This document shows positions 27,041-36,820 of a DNA stretch of 64,000 nucleotides, one piece after another; position 1 is the first letter of the stretch, and the number at the start of each line of letters is the position of its first letter. The position numbers and the translations under genes were made by a program. A model generated the notes under the pieces. It did no database searches and was not told where the DNA came from. It saw only the letters and a program-made list of their open reading frames with translations. This DNA is from Candidatus Lernaella stagnicola (GTDB lineage: Bacteria; Lernaellota; Lernaellaia; Lernaellales; Lernaellaceae), in NCBI GenBank assembly GCA_030765525.1, contig JAVCCK010000016.1, positions 26,823-90,822 of the forward strand, in the 5' to 3' direction.

Positions 27041-27109
27041 TACTTGCCAAGGCGCAACCAATTCGAATAGAAAGATCAACACGCACCCCATCACCACGAA
27101 GTTGGACGT

Positions 27110-30100
27110 ATGACGACATCCTCCGCCTTTGACCCGGCCCGGGTCGCCGCGTTTGTCGACCGCTGGGCGGCCAGCAGCGCCGCCGAGCACGCCGTGTACC
27201 AACAGTTTTTTGTCGAACTGTGCGATCTGCTGGGCGTGGAGCGGCCGGACCCCTCGGCCGAGGCGCGGCCCGATTACTGTTTCGAAAAGCCGGTTGTAAT
27301 CGCTCATGAGGACGGTCGCTCGACCACGCAGTTCGCCGACTTCTACCGGAAAGGCTGTTTCACCCTCGAAGCCAAGCAGGGCAGCGTGTCCGGCGATAGC
27401 ACCGTTGGCACCGCCAGGCGCGGCACAGCGACATGGGACAAGGCCATGCGCGGGGCGTTCGGCCAGGCGCTGAAATACGCTTCGTACCTGCCCGAGGGCA
27501 AACCGCCATTCCTGATGACCTGCGACATCGGGCACGTGTTCGAGGTCTGGACGGGCTTTTCCGGCGACTACGGCGGGTACGGCGCACGCCGCACCATCGA
27601 GCTTTCGCAGCTCGCCGACCCCGAGGTCTTCGACTATTTCGTCAAAATCTTCACCGACCCGTGGGAACTCGACCCGGCGCGGCACGCACAGCGGGTGACG
27701 CGGGAGGTCGCCGGGCACCTGGCGGACTTGGCGCGGGCGCTGGAGGCCGACAAGCACGACCCCGAGTTGGTCGCCCAGTTTCTCATGCGGGCGATCTTCA
27801 CGATGTTCTGCGAAGATGTCGGCCTGCTGCCCGAGAACCTGTTCACTAACGCCATCCGCGAGCACTGGATTCCTAATCCTGGTGTCTTTCAAAGCGGGGT
27901 CGAGCAGCTTTGGAAGGCGATGAGAGACGGCCTGCCCTTCGGCTTCGTGGGCAAGCTGCTGCGCTTTAACGGCGGCCTGTTTACAACGTGGCAGTCGCTG
28001 CCGATGACCCAAATCCAACTGCACATGCTTTTGGAGGCTGCCGAGTGCGATTGGGGCAACGTCGAACCCGCCATCTTCGGCACGCTGATCGAACGCGCCC
28101 TCGACACGGTCGAGCGCCGCAAGCTGGGTGCGCACTTCACGCCGCGCGAGTACATCGAGCGGCTGGTGAAACCCACGGTCATCGAACCGCTGCGCGTCGA
28201 ATGGGAGATCGCCCAGGCTGAAGCGCGGCAGATTTTGGAGAAGGCCCTCACCCCTGAAAGGGCCCTCACCCCTGAAAGGGCCCTCACCCCCGGCCCCTCT
28301 CCCACAGGGAGAGGGGAGGAAAACATCCCTCGCCCTTTGGGAGAGGGACGGCCGGAGGCCAGGGTGAGGGCCGAACTCACGGACGCCGACCGGAAAAAAG
28401 CGGCGAAGGTGATCCGGGAATTTCACGAGCGGCTCGTGCATACGCGGGTGCTCGACCCGGCGTGCGGCAGCGGCAACTTCCTTTATGTGACGCTGGATTT
28501 GTTCAAGGAGATCGAGGCCGAGGTGCTGCGCGAACTGACCGACCTGGGCGAAACGCAGGCGTTGTTGGAAATGCAGGGCGTGACGGTGAACCCCGGCCAG
28601 TTTTTGGGCATCGAGATCAACCCGCGGGCGCGGGCGATTGCGGATTTGGTGTTGTGGATCGGCTACCTGCAGTGGCACCGGCGCACGTTTGGCGAGAAGA
28701 CGCCCGCCGAACCCATCTTGCAGCCTTATAAGAACATCGAGTGCCGCGACGCGGTGCTGGATTACGACGACATCACGCCGCGTCTGGACGAGAACGGCAA
28801 GCCCGTCACTGTCTGGGACATGCGAACGCACAAGGTTTCGCCGGTCACCGGCAAGGAGGTACCCGACGAAACCGCCCGTGTGGTTGTGTACGATTACGTG
28901 AACCCCCGCCCTGCCGAGTGGCCCGAGGCGGATTACGTGGTGAGCAACCCGCCGTTTGTGGGCGACAAGATGATGCGCTTCGCCCTCGGGGACGGTTACG
29001 TGGAGACCCTGCGCGCGACCTTCCCGGGTATGGGGCACTCGGACCTCGTGATGTACTGGTGGGACAAGGCCGCCGGGTTGGTGCGCGAGGGCAAGTTGAA
29101 ACGATTCGGTTTCATCACGACCAACAGCGTCACCCAGACCTTCAACCGGGGCGTGCTGGATCGTCGCCTCAACGCGAAGGACGACCCGCTAGCCGTCGCG
29201 TGGACGATCCCGGATCACCCGTGGGTGGACGCCGGGGCGGACGTGCGGATCGCTATGACGGTGGGCACACGGGCAGACCAGCTCGCGGCCAAGCCCCTAC
29301 TGGGCAGGATCGCCTATGAAGAGCGCGAACAGTTCAAGGAGCCGCAGGCTAGGCGCGTGGACATCGAGTACCGCAGAGTCGACCGCATCCACGCCAACCT
29401 CGCCGCAGGCGCGGACCTGACCTCCACTGTGACCCTGAAGGCCAACCAAGGGCTCTCCTCCTTCGGGATGATGCTGGCAGGGCGCGGCTTCGTGTTGACC
29501 GAGGACGAGTACCGGGACCTGCTCTGCGGCGGACGAAACGCACCGGTACTGAAGCGCCTGGTCAACGCGCGCGACATCGTCCAGAAGGATCGCGGCCTGT
29601 ACGTCATCGACTTCTTCGGTCTAACGGCCGATGAGGCCGCACAACGCTACCCCGAGCCATATCAGCACCTCCTCGACCACGTGAAACCGGAACGAGACAA
29701 CAACCGTCGAAAAGCTCTTAAAGTAAACTGGTGGCTGTTCGGGGAGAAACGTCCGGGGCTTCGGAAAGCGCTTCAGGGTCTTCGCCGCTACATCGCGATC
29801 CCCGAGACCTCGAAGCACATGCCGTTTATCTTTATGGACATTGATGTCCTCATCGAACACGGCGCTATCGGTGTCGCCGTTGAGGACGCCTTCTACTTCG
29901 CAGTCGTGTCGAGTTGTTATCACCATGTTTGGTCTCTAAATGTAGGCGCAACCCTTGAAGACCGGCCGCGTTACCGGAACAACACTTGTTTCGACCCATT
30001 CCCCTTCCCTGACGGCACTGACGAGCAGAAGGCGCGTATCCGCGAACTGGGCGAGCGGCTGGACGCGCATCGCAAGCGCGTGCAGGCCGAGTTTCCGGGC

Positions 30101-31279
30101 GCGACGCTTACGGCCATGTACAACGCGCTGGCGCGGTTGCGGGCCCTCACCCCCGGCCCCTCTCCCACGGGGAGAGGGGAGGAAAACATCCCTCGCCCTA
30201 TGGGAGAGGGACGGCCGGAGGCCAGGGTGAGGGCCGCGACAGCAGGAGACGAAGAAAAACGGTTTTCCTCTCAGATACTAATCGAAGCAGCACGGGTTTT
30301 ACGAAAACGCCAAACGCAATCGGAAACGATTCTTTGGCAGGCTTTACGAAACCGAAAACAGATGGGCTGCAAATTCAGGCGGCAAGCCCCTGTTGATCCG
30401 TTCATTGTGAATTTCCTCTGTCACGAGAAAAGCCTAATCGTGGAAGTTGACGGACCCATTCACGAGCAACAGCGGGAGGCGGATCTCGTTCGACAGGAGT
30501 TCCTCGAAAGCTTGGGCTGGCGGGTTTTGCGATTGACGGCAGAACAAGTGGAAAACGACTTGGCCGGTGCGTTGGTGTTGGTAGGGGAAGCCCTCACCCC
30601 CGGCCCCTCTCCCATGGGGAGAGGGGGGCAAGAAGCGCTCACGACCGGAAGAGCCCTCGCCCCCAGCCCCTCTCCCACGGGGGGAGGGGAGGAAAACATC
30701 CCTCGCCCTATGGGAGAGGGACGGCCGGAGGCCAGGGTGAGGGCCGCGAGCGAGAGCAAGCCGCTGACCGAAAAAGAACGGGCGTTCCACGAGCGGGCGC
30801 TGATCGGCATCCTCAAGCAAATCCACGACGAACTCGACGCCGCCGTCGCCGACGCCTACGGCTGGCCCGTCGACCTGCCCGACGAGGAAATCCTCGAACG
30901 CCTCGTGGCGCTCAACCACCAACGCGCCGCCGAAGAGCAGCAGGGAATCATTCGCTGGCTGCGCCCCGAGTTCCAAGACCCGGAAGGCAAGCACCGCGAA
31001 ACGCAGGTCGAAATGGACGTGGCCACCGAGGCGAAGGTTGTCTCGCCCGAGGGCCCCATGCCCTGGCCGAAGGCCGTGCCCGGCCAACTACGCGCCATCC
31101 GCGACTTGCTCGCCGGGCGTCCCGGCACGTGGAGTGCCGCTGAGGTGGCGGGCGTGTTCAAGCGGGCGCGTCGCGCCGCGGTGGAGACGCACCTGTCGAC
31201 CTTGGAATCGCTGGGGGTGTTGGTGTGCTTCGAAAGCGAGGGCGAAGCCGACCGGTGGACCGTGACTCCAAGCGCCTAG
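27110..31279 (+). CDS. MmeI-like type IIG restriction-modification enzyme with insertions
   Basis: A 1389-residue fused nuclease, adenine methyltransferase and specificity protein. N-terminal nuclease motif D77-x9-E87-A-K89 has the same spacing as in MmeI. A helical connector follows, then SAM motif I DPACGSGNF (449-457) and catalytic NPPF (613-616), then the target-recognition domain (about 720-990) and a C-terminal helical part (EKERAFHERALIGILKQIHD). Two foreign stretches interrupt it: residues about 378-421 (repeat B) before motif I, and about 1012-1212 (repeats C, D, E plus a DUF559 segment) between recognition and C-terminal parts. Without them it would be about 1144 residues, normal for the family. 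All key motifs survive, so activity is plausible but unproven. Confidence 0.9.
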   Translation: MTTSSAFDPARVAAFVDRWAASSAAEHAVYQQFFVELCDLLGVERPDPSAEARPDYCFEKPVVIAHEDGRSTTQFADFYRKGCFTLEAKQGSVSGDSTVGTARRGTATWDKAMRGAFGQALKYASYLPEGKPPFLMTCDIGHVFEVWTGFSGDYGGYGARRTIELSQLADPEVFDYFVKIFTDPWELDPARHAQRVTREVAGHLADLARALEADKHDPELVAQFLMRAIFTMFCEDVGLLPENLFTNAIREHWIPNPGVFQSGVEQLWKAMRDGLPFGFVGKLLRFNGGLFTTWQSLPMTQIQLHMLLEAAECDWGNVEPAIFGTLIERALDTVERRKLGAHFTPREYIERLVKPTVIEPLRVEWEIAQAEARQILEKALTPERALTPERALTPGPSPTGRGEENIPRPLGEGRPEARVRAELTDADRKKAAKVIREFHERLVHTRVLDPACGSGNFLYVTLDLFKEIEAEVLRELTDLGETQALLEMQGVTVNPGQFLGIEINPRARAIADLVLWIGYLQWHRRTFGEKTPAEPILQPYKNIECRDAVLDYDDITPRLDENGKPVTVWDMRTHKVSPVTGKEVPDETARVVVYDYVNPRPAEWPEADYVVSNPPFVGDKMMRFALGDGYVETLRATFPGMGHSDLVMYWWDKAAGLVREGKLKRFGFITTNSVTQTFNRGVLDRRLNAKDDPLAVAWTIPDHPWVDAGADVRIAMTVGTRADQLAAKPLLGRIAYEEREQFKEPQARRVDIEYRRVDRIHANLAAGADLTSTVTLKANQGLSSFGMMLAGRGFVLTEDEYRDLLCGGRNAPVLKRLVNARDIVQKDRGLYVIDFFGLTADEAAQRYPEPYQHLLDHVKPERDNNRRKALKVNWWLFGEKRPGLRKALQGLRRYIAIPETSKHMPFIFMDIDVLIEHGAIGVAVEDAFYFAVVSSCYHHVWSLNVGATLEDRPRYRNNTCFDPFPFPDGTDEQKARIRELGERLDAHRKRVQAEFPGATLTAMYNALARLRALTPGPSPTGRGEENIPRPMGEGRPEARVRAATAGDEEKRFSSQILIEAARVLRKRQTQSETILWQALRNRKQMGCKFRRQAPVDPFIVNFLCHEKSLIVEVDGPIHEQQREADLVRQEFLESLGWRVLRLTAEQVENDLAGALVLVGEALTPGPSPMGRGGQEALTTGRALAPSPSPTGGGEENIPRPMGEGRPEARVRAASESKPLTEKERAFHERALIGILKQIHDELDAAVADAYGWPVDLPDEEILERLVALNHQRAAEEQQGIIRWLRPEFQDPEGKHRETQVEMDVATEAKVVSPEGPMPWPKAVPGQLRAIRDLLAGRPGTWSAAEVAGVFKRARRAAVETHLSTLESLGVLVCFESEGEADRWTVTPSA
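28243..28278 (+). repeat. Two 18-bp partial repeat ends before copy B
   Basis: Two tandem copies of ggccctcacccctgaaag, each a left terminus of the 92-bp repeat followed by tgaaag. They read ALTPERALTPER in the enzyme. Eighteen bp keeps frame. They look like abortive or slipped insertions. Confidence 0.8.
28280..28371 (+). repeat. 92-bp palindromic repeat, copy B, within the RM gene
   Basis: A full 92-bp copy, read in frame as ALTPGPSPTGRGEE followed by NIPRPLGEGRPEARVRA. It lies before methyltransferase motif I, in a helical connector. Confidence 0.92.
30143..30234 (+). repeat. 92-bp palindromic repeat, copy C
   Basis: A full 92-bp copy in the same orientation and reading frame as copy B (ALTPGPSPTGRGEE, then NIPRPMGEGRPEARVRA). 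It forms the left border of the DUF559 segment. Confidence 0.92.
30235..30589 (+). other. In-frame DUF559 endonuclease-like segment inside the RM gene
   Basis: Residues about 1043-1160 of the enzyme match the DUF559 (very-short-patch-repair-like) nuclease layout: SETILWQALRNRKQMGCKFRRQ, here given as SETILWQALRNR and CKFRRQAP, then FIVNFLC, LIVEVDGPIHEQQREAD and WRVLRLTAEQVEND. In the usual family the third motif is DF-x-C; here the Asp is Asn1101, while E1112 and D1114 of the next motif are kept. I find no independent start codon with a ribosome site. Base composition is nearer 50% GC than the surrounding gene, which points to foreign origin. Confidence 0.85.
30590..30628 (+). repeat. 92-bp repeat, copy D, truncated
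   Basis: Only the left end and first hairpin are present (ALTPGPSPMGRG in translation). It is followed by a 24-bp spacer and then copy E. Confidence 0.85.
30653..30744 (+). repeat. 92-bp palindromic repeat, copy E
   Basis: A full 92-bp copy, again in the same orientation and frame, slightly diverged at its left end (GCCCTCGCCC; ALAPSPSPTGGGEE). It is the right border of the DUF559 segment. After it the sequence returns to the normal family C-terminus (ESKPLTEKERAFHE). Confidence 0.92.
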
Positions 31280-31292
31280 TATTTGGCCGAAC

Positions 31293-33875
<2,583 letters not shown>

Positions 33876-33909
33876 GGCGCACTCCGCTCCTTGACGTTAT
33901 TTCACATAA

Positions 33910-33938
33910 ATAATAAGTTCCAACTGTATCGCCGTCAA
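33910..33938 (-). promoter_or_regulatory. Sigma-70 promoter of clpB
   Basis: On the minus strand: TTGACG (33933-33938), a 17-bp spacer, TATTAT (33910-33915). It lies 35 bp before the clpB start and just overlaps the end of the upstream gene. Confidence 0.65.
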
Positions 33939-34612
33939 GAGTCATCCTCATCTTGGCGCGGCAGATCCATCAGCCTGTCCATGAGGCGGTTGAGTTTGTC
34001 GCGCACCCGGCGGCTTTCTTGAAAGACCTCATTTCGGCGTTCGGGTTCGAGGAATCCGCCTTCGGCGGCGTCTTGTTCCAGTTTTTCCATAGCGGCAACT
34101 AGTAGTTTCCACTCTTTGTAAAAGTCGGACGTGGGTTTGCGGCCGCCTCCAGGCCGGCGCCGGCCTTTTCCTTTGACCATCTTGCGCAATTCGCGCACGG
34201 AGATGGAATTTTCCACGACTTCGCCGCCGATGCGGCAGCGTTCGTCGGGGTTGGCGACCTGGTAGAGCACGCTGTGGTGCGAGGGCGGCAGTTCGCGGGC
34301 CGTTTTCGAGGGCAGGACGCGGAAGTTGACGGCGACATGGATGAAGCGGCGCAGGGCGGCTTCGGAGAAGGGCAAGTCTTCGCGTTCGCAGAGGTTTTTG
34401 AAGGACACGTTTTTCGTCGGGTTCTGCGAGGAGACTTCGGCGATATTGTCGTCGAAGAACTCGCGAATCAGGTAGTCGCCGATGATTTTGGCGCGCATGG
34501 TCAGTTCGGCTTCCATGGCGTCTTTTTGCTCGTGGAGCCAGCGCACGGTTTGGTCGACCCTGTTCTGGTCGTCGTCGCGTACGAGCGTGGCGCGGGGGTG
34601 TTCTTCGCTCAT
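33935..34612 (-). CDS. Putative DNA-binding regulator beside clpB/hsp20
   Basis: A 225-residue basic, charged protein. It has a helical N-terminal part, a middle segment (LPPSHHSVLYQVANPDERC, then SISVRELRKMVKG) that recalls the wing-helix region of DUF1016/YhcG N-termini, a basic stretch (KGKGRRRPGGGRKP) and a C-terminal coiled coil. I cannot name the family. ATG 34612 follows GGAGG; the longer version starting at 34642 would overlap the palindrome upstream. A 24-bp interrupted palindrome over its own promoter suggests that it represses itself. Function inferred from context only. Confidence 0.6.
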   Translation of the reverse strand: MSEEHPRATLVRDDDQNRVDQTVRWLHEQKDAMEAELTMRAKIIGDYLIREFFDDNIAEVSSQNPTKNVSFKNLCEREDLPFSEAALRRFIHVAVNFRVLPSKTARELPPSHHSVLYQVANPDERCRIGGEVVENSISVRELRKMVKGKGRRRPGGGRKPTSDFYKEWKLLVAAMEKLEQDAAEGGFLEPERRNEVFQESRRVRDKLNRLMDRLMDLPRQDEDDS

Positions 34613-34622
34613 CGTGCCCTCC

Positions 34623-34646
34623 AACTTTGCTAACGTTGTCAAAGTT
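34623..34646. promoter_or_regulatory. Palindrome AACTTTG-N10-CAAAGTT
   Basis: Perfect 7-bp arms (34623-34629 and 34640-34646); the spacer contains a central AACGTT. It overlaps the TATAAC -10 box of the minus-strand regulator gene. The half-site AACTTTG occurs again at 34752-34758 in the hsp20 promoter. Confidence 0.65.
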
Positions 34647-34670
34647 ATAATTTTTTGAAAAAATAGTCAA
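34644..34670 (-). promoter_or_regulatory. Putative promoter of the regulator gene
   Basis: On the minus strand: TTGACT (34665-34670), 15-bp A/T-rich spacer, TATAAC (34644-34649). The spacer is short, which weakens the call. It overlaps the palindrome. Confidence 0.4.
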
Positions 34671-34753
34671 CCGAAGTCTTGACAGCCGCGCGGGGCTGTT
34701 TATTTTATGGGCAGAAATAAAAGCGGGTCGCGGACGACGGCAATCGCCGGCAA

Positions 34754-34780
34754 CTTTGAGATTACAACCAGCGACCCCAT
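34754..34780 (+). promoter_or_regulatory. Sigma-32-like heat-shock promoter of hsp20
   Basis: CTTTGAG at 34754-34760, a 14-bp spacer, CCCCAT at 34775-34780 followed by TA. This resembles the sigma-32 pattern CTTGAA/CCCCATnT. It lies 52 bp before the hsp20 start and contains most of the AACTTTG half-site. A sigma-70-like alternative is TTGACA (34679-34684)/TATTTT (34701-34706). Confidence 0.5.
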
Positions 34781-34832
34781 TAAAAAAAGCATGAAATAAG
34801 GTTAGGCGAAAGAAACGAAAGGAGAAGTTGTC

Positions 34833-35276
34833 ATGACGCTAGTACGATGGAGACCCATCCGCGAAAGGGATCAGTTCCACCATGATATGAACCGGCTGTT
34901 TGACTCGTTTTGGACGGGTCGGGCGGCGACCGAAGGCATCGCCGGTGCTTGGACGCCGGCTGTGAACATCTATGAAGACGACGACCGGTATACGGTGTCG
35001 GTGGCGCTGCCGGGGCTGACTGAGAGCGACGTTCACGTCAACATCGAGAACAACATGCTGACGATTTCCGGTGAGCGGAAGCTCGAGAACGAAGACGCGC
35101 AGGAAAACTACAAGCGTATCGAGCAGTACTACGGCGAATTCACTCGGAGCTTCGCGTTACCCAACACGATCGACACCGAGCAGGTGGAAGCTACGATGGA
35201 TAAGGGCGTGTTGCACGTGGCGCTGCCCAAGCGCGCCGAGACCAAACCGCGGTCCATCGAAGTGAAAGTTCACTAG
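34833..35276 (+). CDS. Hsp20/alpha-crystallin small heat-shock protein
   Basis: A 147-residue small heat-shock protein of normal length. The alpha-crystallin domain spans about 45-140 (PAVNIYEDDDRYTVSVALPG, VEATMDKGVLHVALPK), with the C-terminal tail ending in the IEV-type anchor (RSIEVKVH). N-terminal RERDQFHHDMNRLFDSFW is typical. ATG follows AAGGAG. It holds unfolding proteins for refolding by DnaK/ClpB; clpB is 1 kb away. A clear intrinsic terminator follows. Confidence 0.95.
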   Translation: MTLVRWRPIRERDQFHHDMNRLFDSFWTGRAATEGIAGAWTPAVNIYEDDDRYTVSVALPGLTESDVHVNIENNMLTISGERKLENEDAQENYKRIEQYYGEFTRSFALPNTIDTEQVEATMDKGVLHVALPKRAETKPRSIEVKVH

Positions 35277-35332
35277 GAACCACACAGCGACGAACGAGCA
35301 AAGCAACGAATTGTCCCAACCTCCCTTTTTCG

Positions 35333-35357
35333 GGCGACCTTTGGGTCGCCTTTTTTT
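35333..35357 (+). terminator. Intrinsic terminator of hsp20
   Basis: GGCGACC (35333-35339), loop TTTG, GGTCGCC (35344-35350), then seven T (35351-35357). Confidence 0.9.
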
Positions 35358-35390
35358 GTGCCGGATCCGGTGCATCGAAACGCCCACAAA

Positions 35391-35416
35391 AAAACGGCCC
35401 CCGGAGGGGCCGTTTT
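35391..35416 (-). terminator. Bidirectional terminator, mainly for the dehydrogenase gene
   Basis: A hairpin of AAAACGGCCCC and GGGGCCGTTTT with a short loop. The A run on the + strand gives a T run for the minus-strand gene that ends at 35434, and the T run on the + strand can also serve hsp20 read-through. Confidence 0.85.
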
Positions 35417-35433
35417 TGCTCGGACTCGAAGGC

Positions 35434-36699
35434 TCAGGGGAAGAGGCCGCGGTCTTTGTAAACTTCCTGCAGCCGGTTGAAGGCGACGATGTAGGCGGCG
35501 GTGCGCCAATCGCAGCCACCGCATTGAGCGGCAGCGGTTTTAACGCGCTCGTAGGCTGCGGAGATGATTTTATGCAGCTTGGAGTCGACCTTGGGCAGGT
35601 CCCAACTTTCGGCGCGCTTGTTTTGCAGCCACTCGAAGTAGCTGACGATCACGCCGCCGGAGTTGCAGAGGATATCGGGAATGATATCCACGCCGTGCTC
35701 GACCAGGTAGTCGTTACCCTCGGGGGTTGAGGGGCCGTTAGCGCCCTCGGCCACGAGTTTGACATCCAGCCACGGTGCGGTGTCGGCAGTGATTTGGCTT
35801 TCCAGCGCGGCGGGCACGAAAATGTCGGCCTTGGTTTTCAGGAAGGTTTCGTGATCGATGGCATCGCCGCCCGGGAAATTCACGACGCCGCCGGCTTCGG
35901 CCACGTAGGCGGCCAGTTTTTCCGCATCGAGGCCGTCGGCGCAGCGAATCGCGCCGGTGGCGTCCTCGACGGCCAGCAGTTTAGTGCCCTTGGGTTGCAT
36001 CAAGCGGGCGGTCCATGAGCCGACGTTGCCGAAGCCCTGCACGAAGTAGGTGGCTTGGCTCAGGTCGAAGTCGCAATCTTCCGCCCAATGCTCGATGCAG
36101 TACACGATGCCTTGCGCGGTGGCCTTTTCGCGGCCGACGCTGCCGCCGGCTTCGACGGGTTTGCCGGTCACCACGTGTGTCGACCGGGCGCGTTCGAGCG
36201 GCGGGACGGTCATCAGGTAGGTATCGAGGATCCACGCCATGATCTGGGCGTTGGTATTCACGTCGGGCGCGGGGATATCGTAATCCGGCCCGATCGTGTT
36301 GCCGAGTGAGAAGGTAAAGCGGCGGGTGATATGTTCGAGTTCGTTCAGCGAATACGCTTGGGGATCGAACTGCACGCCGCCTTTGGCGCCGCCGAGGGGG
36401 ATCCCGGCGATGGCGCATTTCCAAGTCATCCAGGTGGCTAGGGCGCGGACTTCGTCGATACTTACCGCGGGGTGATAGCGCAGCCCGCCCTTGAACGGCC
36501 CCAACACGTTATTGTGTTGGACGCGATAACCGGTGAACATTTCGACACGGCCGTCGTCCATTTTGACCGGGAAATTGACGATAATCTCGTTGGTGGTCTT
36601 AGCCAGAATCTTACGGATTTCGGGATTCAAACCCATCAAATCCGCCGCCTTATCGAACTGTCGCTGCACGTTCTCATAGACGCTGTGTTGTTTGCTCAT
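35434..36699 (-). CDS. Glu/Leu/Phe/Val-type NAD(P)-dependent dehydrogenase
   Basis: A 421-residue enzyme, normal length for hexameric glutamate dehydrogenase. Substrate domain GPFKGGLRYHP and catalytic Lys in PLGGAKGGVQ; dinucleotide domain VQGFGNVGSW. Most likely interconverts glutamate and 2-oxoglutarate. ATG 36699 (MSKQHSVYENV) follows AAAGGAACGAGG; a longer in-frame reading to 36924 has no family match. A strong terminator follows. It stands alone, not in an operon. Confidence 0.92.
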   Translation of the reverse strand: MSKQHSVYENVQRQFDKAADLMGLNPEIRKILAKTTNEIIVNFPVKMDDGRVEMFTGYRVQHNNVLGPFKGGLRYHPAVSIDEVRALATWMTWKCAIAGIPLGGAKGGVQFDPQAYSLNELEHITRRFTFSLGNTIGPDYDIPAPDVNTNAQIMAWILDTYLMTVPPLERARSTHVVTGKPVEAGGSVGREKATAQGIVYCIEHWAEDCDFDLSQATYFVQGFGNVGSWTARLMQPKGTKLLAVEDATGAIRCADGLDAEKLAAYVAEAGGVVNFPGGDAIDHETFLKTKADIFVPAALESQITADTAPWLDVKLVAEGANGPSTPEGNDYLVEHGVDIIPDILCNSGGVIVSYFEWLQNKRAESWDLPKVDSKLHKIISAAYERVKTAAAQCGGCDWRTAAYIVAFNRLQEVYKDRGLFP

Positions 36700-36820
36700 C
36701 GCCTCGTTCCTTTCACGCGATTCGGGTTGAGAGGTCGATTCTCCAGCCGGGAACTCAATCATTTTTCCTTGTATGTGACAAGTATAATCACGGTGTTCTT
36801 GGCATGTTTCGCTGATTTGC

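Larger units (their letters stand above)
26802..27109. other. Repeat-bearing intergenic region before the MmeI-like gene
   Basis: 308 bp between a divergent pair of genes. It holds an inverted copy of the 83-bp-family repeat (26961-27016), followed at once by a partial right end of the 92-bp repeat (27021-27040). I see no convincing promoter. Confidence 0.6.

Noticed and set aside
28280..28371. PSPTGRGEE...RPEARVRA stretch as a real protein domain
   Set aside because: The same peptide appears three times in one protein and matches the translation of a palindromic DNA repeat that also occurs between genes at 25145, so it is an insertion and not an evolved domain.
26879..29038. 719-codon minus-strand ORF over the RM gene
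   Set aside because: Antisense to the nuclease and methyltransferase motifs, and passes through two repeats; not a gene.
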